Assembly: GCF_903914075.1 (NCBI RefSeq)
Contig: NZ_CAIWNQ010000008.1
Coordinates: 146,696 to 210,695 of the forward strand
Source: Ruegeria sp. THAF57
GTDB lineage: Bacteria; Pseudomonadota; Alphaproteobacteria; Rhodobacterales; Rhodobacteraceae
Reading direction: 5' to 3'
Length of the DNA: 64,000 bases
A program made the translations under genes and the position numbers. Below are positions 55,740 to 64,000 of this stretch, one piece after another. Position 1 is the first letter of the stretch. Every line of letters starts with the position of its first letter. The notes beneath the pieces were generated by a model, which did not search any database, was not told the origin of the DNA, and saw nothing but the letters and a program-made list of their open reading frames with translations.

Positions 55740-56800
55740 GGCTTTATATAGACGCACGATTGCCTTGGGGATCGGGCATTGGCCGATATATCGCATCGAT
55801 CCTGCCGCATATGGTGGCTAACCGACCGGGCTGGACCTTCGTTTTGGGTGTGCGGTCCGACAACGATCACCCCGATCTTGACCTGCTAGCCGCCTATGAA
55901 AACGTCGAATTGTTGCGGCTGGAAATCGCGCCGTTCAGTCTGGACGAACAGCGGCATCTCAGGCGCGCTGTCGGTCCATGTGACTTGGCTTGGTTCACGA
56001 ATTACTGGGTTCCGTTCGTCTGGCGCGGCCCTTTCGTGGTGACCGTGCACGATCTGCTGCACCTGAGGAAAGACCTGTTTCCGACACCGGGCCCCAAGCG
56101 GGTGGCAAGCCGGTTGATGATGGAACACCTGCGCCGGAACGCACGCGGGATTATCTGTGTTTCGGATTTCACCCGGCAAGAATTCCTGCGCCAGATCGGA
56201 ACGCCGAAATCCATTCAGGTCATCCACCACGGCTCTGACCATTTCCCGATGGCGCAGCCGCCCTTCACGAAAACCAAAACCGCGCTGATTGTGGGCGCGC
56301 CCAAGCTGCACAAGAACATGGAGCTGGCGATCGAGGCATGGGCGGCGGCAAGCCCCGCCTCGCCATGGCGCCTGATCGTGGTGTCCCCCGGGGACGAGCT
56401 GCGCAGCTCGGTCGCTTTGGGCAGGGCCACCGGGACGGTAGAGTTCCGCTCGGCCATCCCAAACCAAGAGCTCGCCCGCCTTTACCGTGAGGCGTCGATT
56501 GTCCTGTTTCCAACGAAATACGAAGGCTTTGGCTTTCCCATCATCGAGGCCGCATTGAACGGCGCGCGTATCCTGTCCTCGACAGCGGATGCCCTGCGCG
56601 AAGTGGCAAAGGACATGGACGTGCCCTTTCTGGACCCCGACGACAAGACCGCCTGGACAGAGGCGATACGCAAGACGCAGGCGTTACCCCTGCCAACGGC
56701 AGAAACGCCCGAGATACGGGCGAACATGCAAGCTGCACAGGCTTATCAATGGTCTGAGGCAGCCGCGAAGACGATTGGCTATTTTGAGCAAGCGAAGTGA
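55736..56800 (+). CDS. Glycosyltransferase family 4
   Basis: 354 residues from the ATG at 55736. The N-terminal fold shows YIDARLPWGSGIGRYI, and the C-terminal nucleotide-sugar site has EGFGFPIIEAALNGARIL with the conserved Glu pair. Other family segments are VTVHDLLHLRK and ALIVGAPKLHKNMELAI. It adds a sugar to the lipid-linked repeat at the inner membrane. It overlaps both neighbours, and donor and linkage are not predictable. Confidence 0.88.
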   Translation: MRLYIDARLPWGSGIGRYIASILPHMVANRPGWTFVLGVRSDNDHPDLDLLAAYENVELLRLEIAPFSLDEQRHLRRAVGPCDLAWFTNYWVPFVWRGPFVVTVHDLLHLRKDLFPTPGPKRVASRLMMEHLRRNARGIICVSDFTRQEFLRQIGTPKSIQVIHHGSDHFPMAQPPFTKTKTALIVGAPKLHKNMELAIEAWAAASPASPWRLIVVSPGDELRSSVALGRATGTVEFRSAIPNQELARLYREASIVLFPTKYEGFGFPIIEAALNGARILSSTADALREVAKDMDVPFLDPDDKTAWTEAIRKTQALPLPTAETPEIRANMQAAQAYQWSEAAAKTIGYFEQAK

Positions 56801-58014
56801 ATAGAAGAATGGCACTATATAAGTGGAAGGCTTATTTAGTCGTTTTTGTCATTGCCGCTGGCTTTGACGTTGTCGCCGTTTCAGTCGGCGGCGGAAGCCT
56901 TCGTTTGAGCATCGTGGTATTGCTGGGCTTCGTTATAACTCGTTTGCCTGTCCTTCTGCAGAAGGAGGTTTTTAACCCCAGCCGTCTTTTACTTGTTTTT
57001 CTGTTGTTGTCTTTCCTTGCCTGCGCGGTGCACTTCAGCTTTCGATCAGTGCTGGAGTATGGCCACTGGATCTCGATAATCGTCAGCTTCTATTTTGCTG
57101 GACAGATTGTTGGAAAGAAAATTTCTTGGCCCGCAGTGTACGAAGGTTACGCGATAGCATTCCGGGTCCAAATTGGAGTTGGACTTCTACTCTGGCTGTT
57201 AGTTGGCGGTCGAATTGATCTTTTTTATTACGAGCCTTCCTACTTCGTTCTGGCCTCAGTGCCTTACTTGGTGATAGCCGCGCGAAATGTTCTGAGAAAA
57301 GTAACTTCAGTTGACGCTCTTTTCATACTCGCATTTTTGATAATTACTCAGTCGGCAACTCTACTGGCTACGGTTGGTTTGGCTTTCGCTGCCAATTTCA
57401 TCAAAAGACCAAATTCCGCGCTTTTGGTTCTGTTGTGCCTTCTCCCAGTTATTCTGTTTCTGCCTTCAATTCTTGTTACTGGCAGCGACAACTTACTTTC
57501 TTCAACAATCTTCGGGTTTATCGAAAGCCCCGACAAAATTCGATTTTTCCTTGAACGAGGAGGAAACCGTTGGCCTCGCCTCTTGATCGGCTGGGACTTG
57601 TTGACCGAAAATTTGCTTTGGGGAATTGGACCCGGCCAAGTATCCCAAGTCCTATCTGAACGCGATCTGGCGCAGTACATTGGCGACCGTTGGTGGATGA
57701 GACTTGACGACAAGCCCATAACGAACGTCTTTTTGGAACTTGCCGTTGATGTTGGCGTTATTCCAACCGCGTTTCTTTTTGCCTTCTTCCTCAGAACAAT
57801 TTGGCGCGTTCATAGCCGCGGCCATTGGGAACTGTCGTCAAGCCTCGTAATCATGATGTTGGTAATGATGGGGATGAGTTCGATATTTCGGCCCTATGTC
57901 TGGCTGCTGCTTGGTCTTTCAACGACGGTGGAAAGCAGACAGGCAATTGCCAAGTCACGACGCCAAACTAACTTACGACAACAAAATACGTTTGATACGT
58001 ATGCGCCGCATTAG
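56797..58014 (+). CDS. O-antigen polymerase/ligase-like membrane protein (Wzy candidate)
   Basis: 405 residues from a GTG overlapping the previous stop (GTGA). About ten to twelve spans are visible with a long soluble loop (~245-305) that includes RFFLERGGNRWPRLLIGWDLL and GIGPGQVSQ. The pattern fits Wzy/WaaL-type polymerases, which share little sequence. Base composition is lower in GC than its neighbours, common for Wzy genes. The 3' end overlaps the convergent head-spike gene by 42 bases. Confidence 0.78.
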   Translation: MNRRMALYKWKAYLVVFVIAAGFDVVAVSVGGGSLRLSIVVLLGFVITRLPVLLQKEVFNPSRLLLVFLLLSFLACAVHFSFRSVLEYGHWISIIVSFYFAGQIVGKKISWPAVYEGYAIAFRVQIGVGLLLWLLVGGRIDLFYYEPSYFVLASVPYLVIAARNVLRKVTSVDALFILAFLIITQSATLLATVGLAFAANFIKRPNSALLVLLCLLPVILFLPSILVTGSDNLLSSTIFGFIESPDKIRFFLERGGNRWPRLLIGWDLLTENLLWGIGPGQVSQVLSERDLAQYIGDRWWMRLDDKPITNVFLELAVDVGVIPTAFLFAFFLRTIWRVHSRGHWELSSSLVIMMLVMMGMSSIFRPYVWLLLGLSTTVESRQAIAKSRRQTNLRQQNTFDTYAPH

Positions 58015-58860
58015 AGGCCACCACCCTTCGTTCACACCTTCTCCATCAAACCGATCCGTGCTGTCATCATCATAGGTGACGGTTAGGTCAAACACGCCGG
58101 TCAATCCGGTCAGGCCGGGCTGATCCGCTAGGCGGGTGGTGGTGCTGCCGTTGGTGGCGATGTTCGATGTGGCCGCGCTGCCGTATTCCACCTGAGCGCC
58201 CCAGATATAGACGTCGATATCCGCGTTCACGTCCTCATACAGCATGAATATGCGGTTTTGGTTGTTGGGAAGCGTTTCAGTATAGGTGAACCGCTGCCAT
58301 TGGGTCGTGACCGAGATGGTCTTTGACGTCCCATCCGAATGTCCAAAGCGCATCGTGACCGGCGCGCTGGCGCGTAGCCAGACGCTGGCCGTGGCGACTC
58401 CGGCCGGGGCGGTGTCGGGTTTCAGAATGCCCCCGCGCTTGCCGCCCGCCCCTCCGGTCGTATCCGCGCAGTTCCACTTCATCGCGGTCAGGGACCCGTC
58501 GGGCGCCGGTTGCCCCCCGGTGAAACTGGGCTTGGCGGCGTAGCCAGCCCAATAGGGCTGGGCAAAGTCATTTGAATAGAGCAGGAGGTTCGTCGCCTCA
58601 GGCTCGAACAGCGCCCCTTGGAATTCCCCTGTGCTAAACGCGTGTTCGCGCCGCAACACGTCCGCGGCAACGGTTTCCAAAGCGCCCGACGCGTTCACCT
58701 GCAGCGCCGCAGTTCCCCGCGCAAAGGTCAGGACCGACCCCAGCGCGACAGGCGTGCCGGACCGCCGATAGACCTGCCGCTTGAAATCAAGCGACAGGGC
58801 CGCGGCGGGCCTTCTGCGGGACGGATGCGACGTCACGGAAATATCCTGAGTCAGCTTCAT
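57973..58860 (-). CDS. Phage/GTA head-spike fibre-like protein (GhsB/rcc01080-like)
   Basis: 295 residues. Features include FEPEATNLLLYSNDFAQPYW (~105-124), GGQPAPDGSLTAMKWNCAD and SVWLRASAPVTMRFG, typical of phage head-spike fibre/carbohydrate-binding beta domains, and a C-terminal segment with FDLTVTYDDDSTDRF. It follows the spike-base gene with a 4-base overlap. In Rhodobacter capsulatus the equivalent pair (ghsA/ghsB, rcc01079/rcc01080) encodes GTA head spikes that bind capsular polysaccharide. The match is by motif and gene order only. A prophage remnant is the alternative, but no other phage gene is near. Confidence 0.68.
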   Translation of the reverse strand: MKLTQDISVTSHPSRRRPAAALSLDFKRQVYRRSGTPVALGSVLTFARGTAALQVNASGALETVAADVLRREHAFSTGEFQGALFEPEATNLLLYSNDFAQPYWAGYAAKPSFTGGQPAPDGSLTAMKWNCADTTGGAGGKRGGILKPDTAPAGVATASVWLRASAPVTMRFGHSDGTSKTISVTTQWQRFTYTETLPNNQNRIFMLYEDVNADIDVYIWGAQVEYGSAATSNIATNGSTTTRLADQPGLTGLTGVFDLTVTYDDDSTDRFDGEGVNEGWWPLMRRIRIKRILLS

Positions 58861-59123
58861 GCCAGCACCATTGCGTGGATGCCTGCCGCCGTCGTGCCGG
58901 TTGCGTGGACGCGCAGAACACCGACCGGCAGGATCGTGAAATCCGCCACATCAACCGTGCGCATCTGCCCGCGAACGGTGGTCAACACCACAGTGCCGCC
59001 CGCTTCGACATACAGCCCGATGGCCGCATCCGGCAGGTCTGCGGTGTCGGAAGGCGTGACCGGCGCAATATCGCGCGCGGGACCGGACAAGCTGGAGACG
59101 CGGTTGGTGAAGGGGTTCGTCAT
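58857..59123 (-). CDS. Spike-base-like protein (GhsA/rcc01079 family)
   Basis: 88 residues, MTNPFTNRVSSLSGPARDI to the end, with PDAAIGLYVEAGGTVVLTTVRGQ and IVPVGVLRVHATGTTAAGI-like residues forming a small beta domain. It resembles the rcc01079-type spike-base family of Rhodobacteraceae. Overlap with the downstream fibre gene by 4 bases supports a paired function. It is small, so the assignment is moderate. Confidence 0.65.
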   Translation of the reverse strand: MTNPFTNRVSSLSGPARDIAPVTPSDTADLPDAAIGLYVEAGGTVVLTTVRGQMRTVDVADFTILPVGVLRVHATGTTAAGIHAMVLA

Positions 59124-59208
59124 GGTTCAGATCTCGCTGTGTTATTCAATCAGCGGGACACTAGGGAAGACCAGTTAACGACCTCAAAGCACTACGTGCG
59201 TTGCGGGT

Positions 59209-60303
59209 TCAGGCATCCTGTAGGGTTCGGGTAATCAGCCCCGACATCTTTTCCTTGAAAACGGAGGTATCAAAGCCTTGCGCAAGCGCGCGAATGTCCT
59301 GTGGCGAACCAACCAGGGACGGATCCTTTTCAAACCTGTCGATCGCGGCATTCAGTGCTTCGACGGTCTGGTCATTGAAAAGCAAACCGCTGACGCCCTC
59401 GGCCACGGTGTCCAGCGCACCACCGCGCCCATAAGCGATCACCGGACGCCCGCTGGCCATGACTTCGACCGGGATGATCCCAAAATCCTCTTCACCGGGG
59501 AAAATCAGCGCGCGGCAATTTGCGAATTGCTTCTTAAGCTCAGGAAACGGGACCCGTCCCAAGAAGGTGATGTTCGGCCCCGACTTACGCTCAAGCGTTT
59601 CTCGCATCTCGCCGTCGCCCACGACGACCAGCTTTCTGCCCGATTGGTTGAACGCATCAATCGCAAGATCAGCCCGTTTGTACGACACCATTTCCCCGGC
59701 CAGCAGATAGTGCTCACCAACCTTATTCGAGATCTGGAATTCTTCGGTATCGACCGGAGGAAAAATTACGTCCGCATCCCGCCTGTAGTATTTGCCGATA
59801 CGCTGACGGATAAAGGACGAGTTGGCGATGAACTGATCGACCCGAGCGGCAGTCGACACATCCCAGATACGCAGTTTATGGGCCATGATAGGCATTGCCA
59901 GCCGCGTGACACGTCCGGCCTGCGCGCGGTACACATGGTAGTGATCCCAGATATATCGCATCGGTGAATGACAGTAGCTGATATGCGTCGCATCAGGGCG
60001 CGGGATGATCCCCTTTGCAGGTCCGGACTCACTGGACAGGATCAGATCGAACTCTTGCATGTCCATAAGCTCCAGCGCCATGGGCATGAACGGAAGGTAC
60101 TTTTGATAGTGCTTCTTCGCCCCCGGCAACCGGCCGATGAAAGTCTCGCGAACTTCGTGCTGCCGTACCTTTGCACTGACTTTTTCGGGGTCGTAGACAT
60201 GGGTGATGATGACGGCGTCCGGATACATGTCCAAGAACGCCTCAAGCACCTTTTCGCCGCCGCGCATACCGACAAGCCAATAATGAACAATCGCGACTTT
60301 CAC
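59209..60303 (-). CDS. Glycosyltransferase family 4 (mannosyltransferase-like)
   Basis: 364 residues with VAIVHYWLVGMRGGEKVLEAF at the start, HISYCHSPMRYIWDHYHVY in the middle and the C-terminal nucleotide-sugar motif EDFGIIPVEVMASGRPVIAY. The domain layout matches WbaZ-type transferases. It is next to ManC, the GDP-mannose synthase, so GDP-mannose is the likely donor. Transcribed with ManC (5-base gap), from the opposite strand to the main exopolysaccharide run. Confidence 0.87.
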   Translation of the reverse strand: MKVAIVHYWLVGMRGGEKVLEAFLDMYPDAVIITHVYDPEKVSAKVRQHEVRETFIGRLPGAKKHYQKYLPFMPMALELMDMQEFDLILSSESGPAKGIIPRPDATHISYCHSPMRYIWDHYHVYRAQAGRVTRLAMPIMAHKLRIWDVSTAARVDQFIANSSFIRQRIGKYYRRDADVIFPPVDTEEFQISNKVGEHYLLAGEMVSYKRADLAIDAFNQSGRKLVVVGDGEMRETLERKSGPNITFLGRVPFPELKKQFANCRALIFPGEEDFGIIPVEVMASGRPVIAYGRGGALDTVAEGVSGLLFNDQTVEALNAAIDRFEKDPSLVGSPQDIRALAQGFDTSVFKEKMSGLITRTLQDA

Positions 60304-60308
60304 GAGGG

Positions 60309-61757
60309 TCAGCCCTTAGCGCCCTGGCCGCGCGCGTATTTGTCCTCGTACCGGACGATGTCGTCCTCGCCGACATACACGCCCGTTTGCACCTCGATCA
60401 GGACCATCGGTACCTTGCCCGGGTTTTCCATACGGTGGACAGCACCCAGCGGGATATAGACTGACTGATTTTCAGTCACCAATTGATCAGTGTCGTCGAT
60501 GATGACACGCGCCGTGCCCTCAACCACGATCCAGTGTTCGGACCGATGAAAATGGCTTTGCAGGCTAAGGGATGCGCCCGGATGCACACAAATGCGTTTC
60601 ACCTGAAAACGATCGCCAACAACAAGGCTTTCGAACCATCCCCAGGGACGGTGGTCTTTTGGAAATGCGGTGGCCTGAGGAACGTTTTTCTTCTTCAGCG
60701 CAGACACCGCTTGTTTTACGTCCTGAGCCCGCGAAGCATCCGCCACTAGAACCGCATCATTCATCGCAACCGCGATGATATTTTCCAGGCCGATACCGAC
60801 GATTTCAAGCTGTTCACTGTCCGACCGCAACAGCGTGTTGTGACAGTCAATCGCTGTGGCGCCGTCATTCGTGACAACACCCTGTTCGTCGGGGCCGCTT
60901 TCACGCCAGACCGCATCCCAGCCACCCAAATCAGACCACGCCGAGTCAAAAGGAACAACAGACAGGTTGTCGGCTTTTTCCATCACGGCATAATCGATGG
61001 AGATATCCTTGGCTTTTTGCCAATGCTCCGGGTTCAAACGCAAAAAGCCAAGATCGGGCGTTGCGGTTTCAACCGATTCCTGAACAGGCTCTATAAGCTC
61101 TGGGGCGTACTGCCGGAATGCCGCTATGATGTCGGCAGAGCGGAACAGGAAAATACCAGCGTTCCATTTGAAATTCCCGGCGGCCAGCATCTCGGTCGCG
61201 CGGGCCAAATCCGGTTTTTCGACAAACTGTTTCAGCGGGACCGGTGATCCATCACTGTCCGGCGCCGAGGCAAGCTCCAGATACCCATAGGCTGTTTCCG
61301 CGTGCGTCGGAGTAATGCCAAACGTCACCAGTTGACCCTTTGCCACTGCATCCAATCCACGGGCGACGGCGGCCTGAAATGCATCGGAGTCTGGCACCAC
61401 ATGATCGGACGGAGCGACCAAAAGAACCGCATTCTCGTCTTCGTTGAATGTCTGAATCGCAGCGGCCAAAACTGCAGGGGCGGTATTGCGCCCTTCCGGC
61501 TCGATCAGAATTTTGCCTGGATCAATACCAATTGATTGCAGTTGCTCGGCAACGATGAATCGAAAGTCCGAATTGGTAAGAACGACTGGTGCCGCAAATT
61601 GCAAATCTGCGGTTTTCCCAGACAGACGCCGCGCCGACGCTTGAAACAAAGTTTCCTCGCCAACAAGCGGAACAAATTGTTTTGGATAGCTTTTCCGGGA
61701 CAAAGGCCACAACCGAGTACCGGAACCACCGCAGAGAAGGACAGGTGTTATCAACAT
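60309..61757 (-). CDS. manC: Mannose-1-phosphate guanylyltransferase / mannose-6-phosphate isomerase
   Basis: 482 residues from the ATG at 61755-61757; open frame upstream is not needed. The pyrophosphorylase domain shows LLCGGSGTRLWPLSRKSYPK (~7-26) and VEKPDLARA; the C-terminal cupin shows RICVHPGASLSLQSHFHRSE (metal-binding His) and VIPLGAVHRMENPG-like sequence. It makes GDP-mannose from mannose-1-phosphate and can isomerise fructose-6-phosphate. It supplies mannose for the exopolysaccharide. Confidence 0.93.
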   Translation of the reverse strand: MLITPVLLCGGSGTRLWPLSRKSYPKQFVPLVGEETLFQASARRLSGKTADLQFAAPVVLTNSDFRFIVAEQLQSIGIDPGKILIEPEGRNTAPAVLAAAIQTFNEDENAVLLVAPSDHVVPDSDAFQAAVARGLDAVAKGQLVTFGITPTHAETAYGYLELASAPDSDGSPVPLKQFVEKPDLARATEMLAAGNFKWNAGIFLFRSADIIAAFRQYAPELIEPVQESVETATPDLGFLRLNPEHWQKAKDISIDYAVMEKADNLSVVPFDSAWSDLGGWDAVWRESGPDEQGVVTNDGATAIDCHNTLLRSDSEQLEIVGIGLENIIAVAMNDAVLVADASRAQDVKQAVSALKKKNVPQATAFPKDHRPWGWFESLVVGDRFQVKRICVHPGASLSLQSHFHRSEHWIVVEGTARVIIDDTDQLVTENQSVYIPLGAVHRMENPGKVPMVLIEVQTGVYVGEDDIVRYEDKYARGQGAKG

Positions 61758-61989
61758 AAAAAGCTCGAAATTTGATTTACTTGGGGTGGTCCTAATAAAT
61801 GAGGCTGGTGCTGACAAGGGTATGAATTGCAGGAGGTAGAATTCACGCGCAATCAGGATGAAACAATAAGCACCGCCCAATCTTTGAGCCTGCGCTGCGT
61901 CTTCAGTGCAGTTTTACAATGCGGTGGGTCTTTCTGTCGCCAAAGGTAAACAGGAAACTAGCGGCCAATTGCGTCGTTTGCTTCTGTCA

Positions 61990-62721
61990 TCAGTGAGCTA
62001 CCGAAACAAACCTGGGTTCACTTCCGTCAAGGCATACGGCGCTAAGGGTGCCAGTTGCAAATGCTCCGGTATCAACAGCAATGCGACCACGTTTAGCGCT
62101 CGGCGCATCAACTATTGTATGGCCATGCACGACCCAGACCCCATCGCTGCGATCCGACTTCTGAAAAGACGGGTGCCCCCAGATCAAAGTTTCTTCTTTT
62201 TGCTGATCGACCGGAACATTAGGGTCCGCACCGGCGTGGGTCACAAGGACGTTGCCCGACAAGTCCGATGTGGGAAGTTGCTCAAGCCAACGGCGCATGT
62301 CTTGGCCCATGACGTCTTCCAACCTATCGCGGCAGTCCTGCAACTCGGCATCGTTCATTTCTGATCTCACGCCGCGAACGCCGAAAGAGGACAGTGTTTG
62401 TAATCCACCATACCGCAACCACCGTGGTCCATGACTGGTGGGATCGTTCAGAAACTTCAGCAACATCTGTTCGTGATTTCCCTTGAGACAGGTAAAGTCT
62501 GAACGCTCGCTGACAAGACGCAGCACCTCGGCGCTGTGCTCTCCCCTGTCTACATAGTCCCCTACAAGGATGACGCGATGATCCTGCGGAACTTGGAATA
62601 GCATTTTTTCCAACTGGGCAATGCACCCATGGACGTCCCCGATTATGCAAACCGGAGTATTCGGATCGGGCGTCGAAAAAGCCGCTGGTCGATTAAATCG
62701 TTTGAGCAACGAAGACAGCAC
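61990..62721 (-). CDS. Metallophosphoesterase (PP1/ApaH-like Ser/Thr phosphatase family)
   Basis: 243 residues with the calcineurin-like motifs in order: IIGDVHGCIAQL (~27-38), LVGDYVDRGEHSAEVL (~51-66), LKGNHEQML (~77-85), THAG and WVVHGHT. These bind two metals and hydrolyse phosphate esters. It may reverse tyrosine or serine phosphorylation in the polysaccharide locus, or hydrolyse small phosphates. Neither is shown by the sequence. Confidence 0.87.
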   Translation of the reverse strand: MLSSLLKRFNRPAAFSTPDPNTPVCIIGDVHGCIAQLEKMLFQVPQDHRVILVGDYVDRGEHSAEVLRLVSERSDFTCLKGNHEQMLLKFLNDPTSHGPRWLRYGGLQTLSSFGVRGVRSEMNDAELQDCRDRLEDVMGQDMRRWLEQLPTSDLSGNVLVTHAGADPNVPVDQQKEETLIWGHPSFQKSDRSDGVWVVHGHTIVDAPSAKRGRIAVDTGAFATGTLSAVCLDGSEPRFVSVAH

Positions 62722-62832
62722 TATCGCAGCATTCCCTTTGACCTTTAGTGCACAAACTTGTGGGCTTGGCCGGTACGCGCTCCGGCTTGTGAGTGATAGC
62801 CGCGCGTACGCCTATGAGCAAGCAAGGACCGA

Positions 62833-63333
62833 TCACACCTCTCTACAAGGGGATATCCCCATTCGAATAAGCTCGGCGCCTTTAACTTTATACACACCAC
62901 TGATACGGTTCCGAGCCTTGTTCATGAACCATGACTTCAACGGTTCGGGATAATAGTCCGCCATAACGCGGCTGAAATAGTCAAAATCTTTCTTTGGAAG
63001 TTTGCGACCAGTTCGCGATGGTCCGTGAAAACCAAAGATTGTTTCGGCATCGACACAAGTGCCCGGCAACCCAAGAAACATCGTACATGTTGAAAAACAG
63101 ACCCGGCCGCGTATTTCAACCAAGACACGGTTCCGCTGTAAGTTCTCCAACTCGATCAACCGGTCGTGCAAGTATCCACCCCGATCGTTGCCGACAACAT
63201 ACGGATTTTGGGTATTAGCAGCGGCCTGGAAATCCATACCAAAAACCAAGGCACTAATGACCAGAAAAATCACCAATATCCGTGCACGAGATCCTCTTAC
63301 ACTTAAGCGCGGCGAAACACCCAATCCCGACAT
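62833..63333 (-). CDS. Exported protein with ClpP/COG3904-like periplasmic fold
   Basis: 166 residues. A hydrophobic N-terminal segment (ILVIFLVISALVFGMDFQAAA, ~19-39) suggests a signal peptide or anchor. The core IRGRVCFSTCTMFLGLPGTC and AETIFGFHGPS follow the 'Cys-x-Ser-x-Cys ... FH' layout of small periplasmic ClpP-fold proteins. The catalytic Ser at the usual nucleophile position is Thr/Ser ambiguous. Local GC is lower than in most of the window. Function unknown. Confidence 0.6.
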   Translation of the reverse strand: MSGLGVSPRLSVRGSRARILVIFLVISALVFGMDFQAAANTQNPYVVGNDRGGYLHDRLIELENLQRNRVLVEIRGRVCFSTCTMFLGLPGTCVDAETIFGFHGPSRTGRKLPKKDFDYFSRVMADYYPEPLKSWFMNKARNRISGVYKVKGAELIRMGISPCREV

Positions 63334-63926
63334 AACGACATCTCCAGCTCCAGTTGCGGTCTGGGTGGAACTAGAAAGATGTATTGCAGATCACGCGGGC
63401 TGAGCGTGTCATTTTTATGTTTTAAATCAATTATTTAATTTGATTTTTTCTAATAAATGAATAAATTTCTTGGCAACGGCAAATGTTTCACAGCCCGTTG
63501 CTACGAACGCGCTGGCGTATAACGAGAACATGAGAAATCGCTGTTACGATCGGCTTTACGACTATCCGTTGGACAGATTTTCGTTTTGGCGATTTGATCG
63601 GTTATTGGTATCTGGTGAGATACTTTGCAACTGTGGCAATCAAGGCTGGATTTCCTACCCGGGGTGCTTCCACAGTGCTTACAGCGGGATAGGCCCAGAA
63701 CGACAAACGCCGCCCTGTGGCGGCTGGTTCGCTAAAGTTGGTTTCAGAGATTTGTCTTTTCACCTTCGGCCCGGCGCGTTGCGCGTTCGTCGGGTGATTG
63801 ATCTGCTGGATGGATCATTATTCCTCGTCTGCCCTTGAGGTTAAGAGGCTGACGCGGTTTGATCGTTAGGCGATTGATCGAGTGGATCAATTTTAGTGAT
63901 GCGGGCTGCTTTGAAGGTTTCCGACC
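63334..63926. other. Gene-poor stretch upstream of the tRNA
   Basis: AT-rich near 63410-63470. A hairpin (ATTGATC/GATCAAT, 5-base loop) at 63873-63891 is followed by TTTT on the plus strand and lies downstream of the minus-strand tRNA. A 122-codon frame at 63470-63838 has no protein-like features and is not called. No transposase or attachment repeat is visible. Confidence 0.45.

Positions 63927-64000
<74 letters not shown>

Noticed and set aside
57973..59123. Prophage
   Set aside because: Only spike-like genes are present; no capsid, terminase, integrase or tail genes are nearby.
63470..63838. 122-codon frame in the gap before the tRNA
   Set aside because: No ribosome site, no family resemblance, atypical Cys/Arg composition; possibly an old remnant but not supportable.

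Overview
The window looks like a chromosomal segment from a marine Roseobacter-group alphaproteobacterium (Rhodobacteraceae). This rests on the GC-rich sequence, dense ATGA-overlapping operons, many ABC importers, an alphaproteobacterial initiator tRNA, a YjbEFH-type exopolysaccharide locus and two genes resembling Rhodobacter gene-transfer-agent head spikes. No CRISPR array, insertion sequence, transposase or rRNA was seen.

Layout. (1) 1-1267: lysine catabolism by the saccharopine route (truncated aminoadipate-semialdehyde-type dehydrogenase, then saccharopine dehydrogenase). (2) 1698-9766: a ~1,210-residue fusion protein (degenerate cyclic-nucleotide-binding-like domain, phytochelatin synthase, degenerate second half, thioredoxin-fold domain, HFCD/PPC-decarboxylase flavoprotein, ankyrins, gamma-glutamylcyclotransferase). 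It converges on a two-gene operon for a class III cyclase with SAM, AAA and TPR regions and a pentameric ligand-gated-channel-like protein. (3) 9890-17806: an oligopeptide/glutathione-type ABC importer with two binding proteins and an embedded glutathionyl-hydroquinone reductase. (4) 18159-22365: five overlapping genes of unclear joint function. (5) 22368-28213: a BMP-type nucleobase/nucleoside importer with a cytosine-deaminase-like amidohydrolase. (6) 28405-45229: fourteen co-directional genes (CoA-transferase, enoyl-CoA hydratase, aldehyde dehydrogenase, CUT1 sugar importer, two GMC oxidoreductases, Dabb protein, LacI repressor, Gfo/Idh/MocA dehydrogenase, flavoprotein, KDG kinase), with a promoter and two LacI-type operators at the head. 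(7) 45728-62721: an exopolysaccharide locus (ExoY, ExoP, YjbE/H/F, Wza, flippase, sulfotransferase, glycosyltransferases, Wzy-like polymerase, ManC, phosphatase) with the spike genes embedded. (8) 62833-64000: a small exported protein, a gene-poor stretch and an edge-truncated tRNA-fMet.

The most striking item is the fusion at 1698-5330. Phytochelatin-synthase-type peptidases remove glycine from glutathione, exposing a C-terminal cysteine. HFCD flavoproteins decarboxylate C-terminal cysteines. Gamma-glutamylcyclotransferases release gamma-glutamyl groups as 5-oxoproline. The domain set therefore suggests a single-polypeptide route from glutathione to an aminothiol such as cysteamine. This is an inference from domain content and retained catalytic residues, not a known function. 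The second item of note is a gene-transfer-agent-type spike pair next to the genes that would make the surface polysaccharide such spikes recognise.
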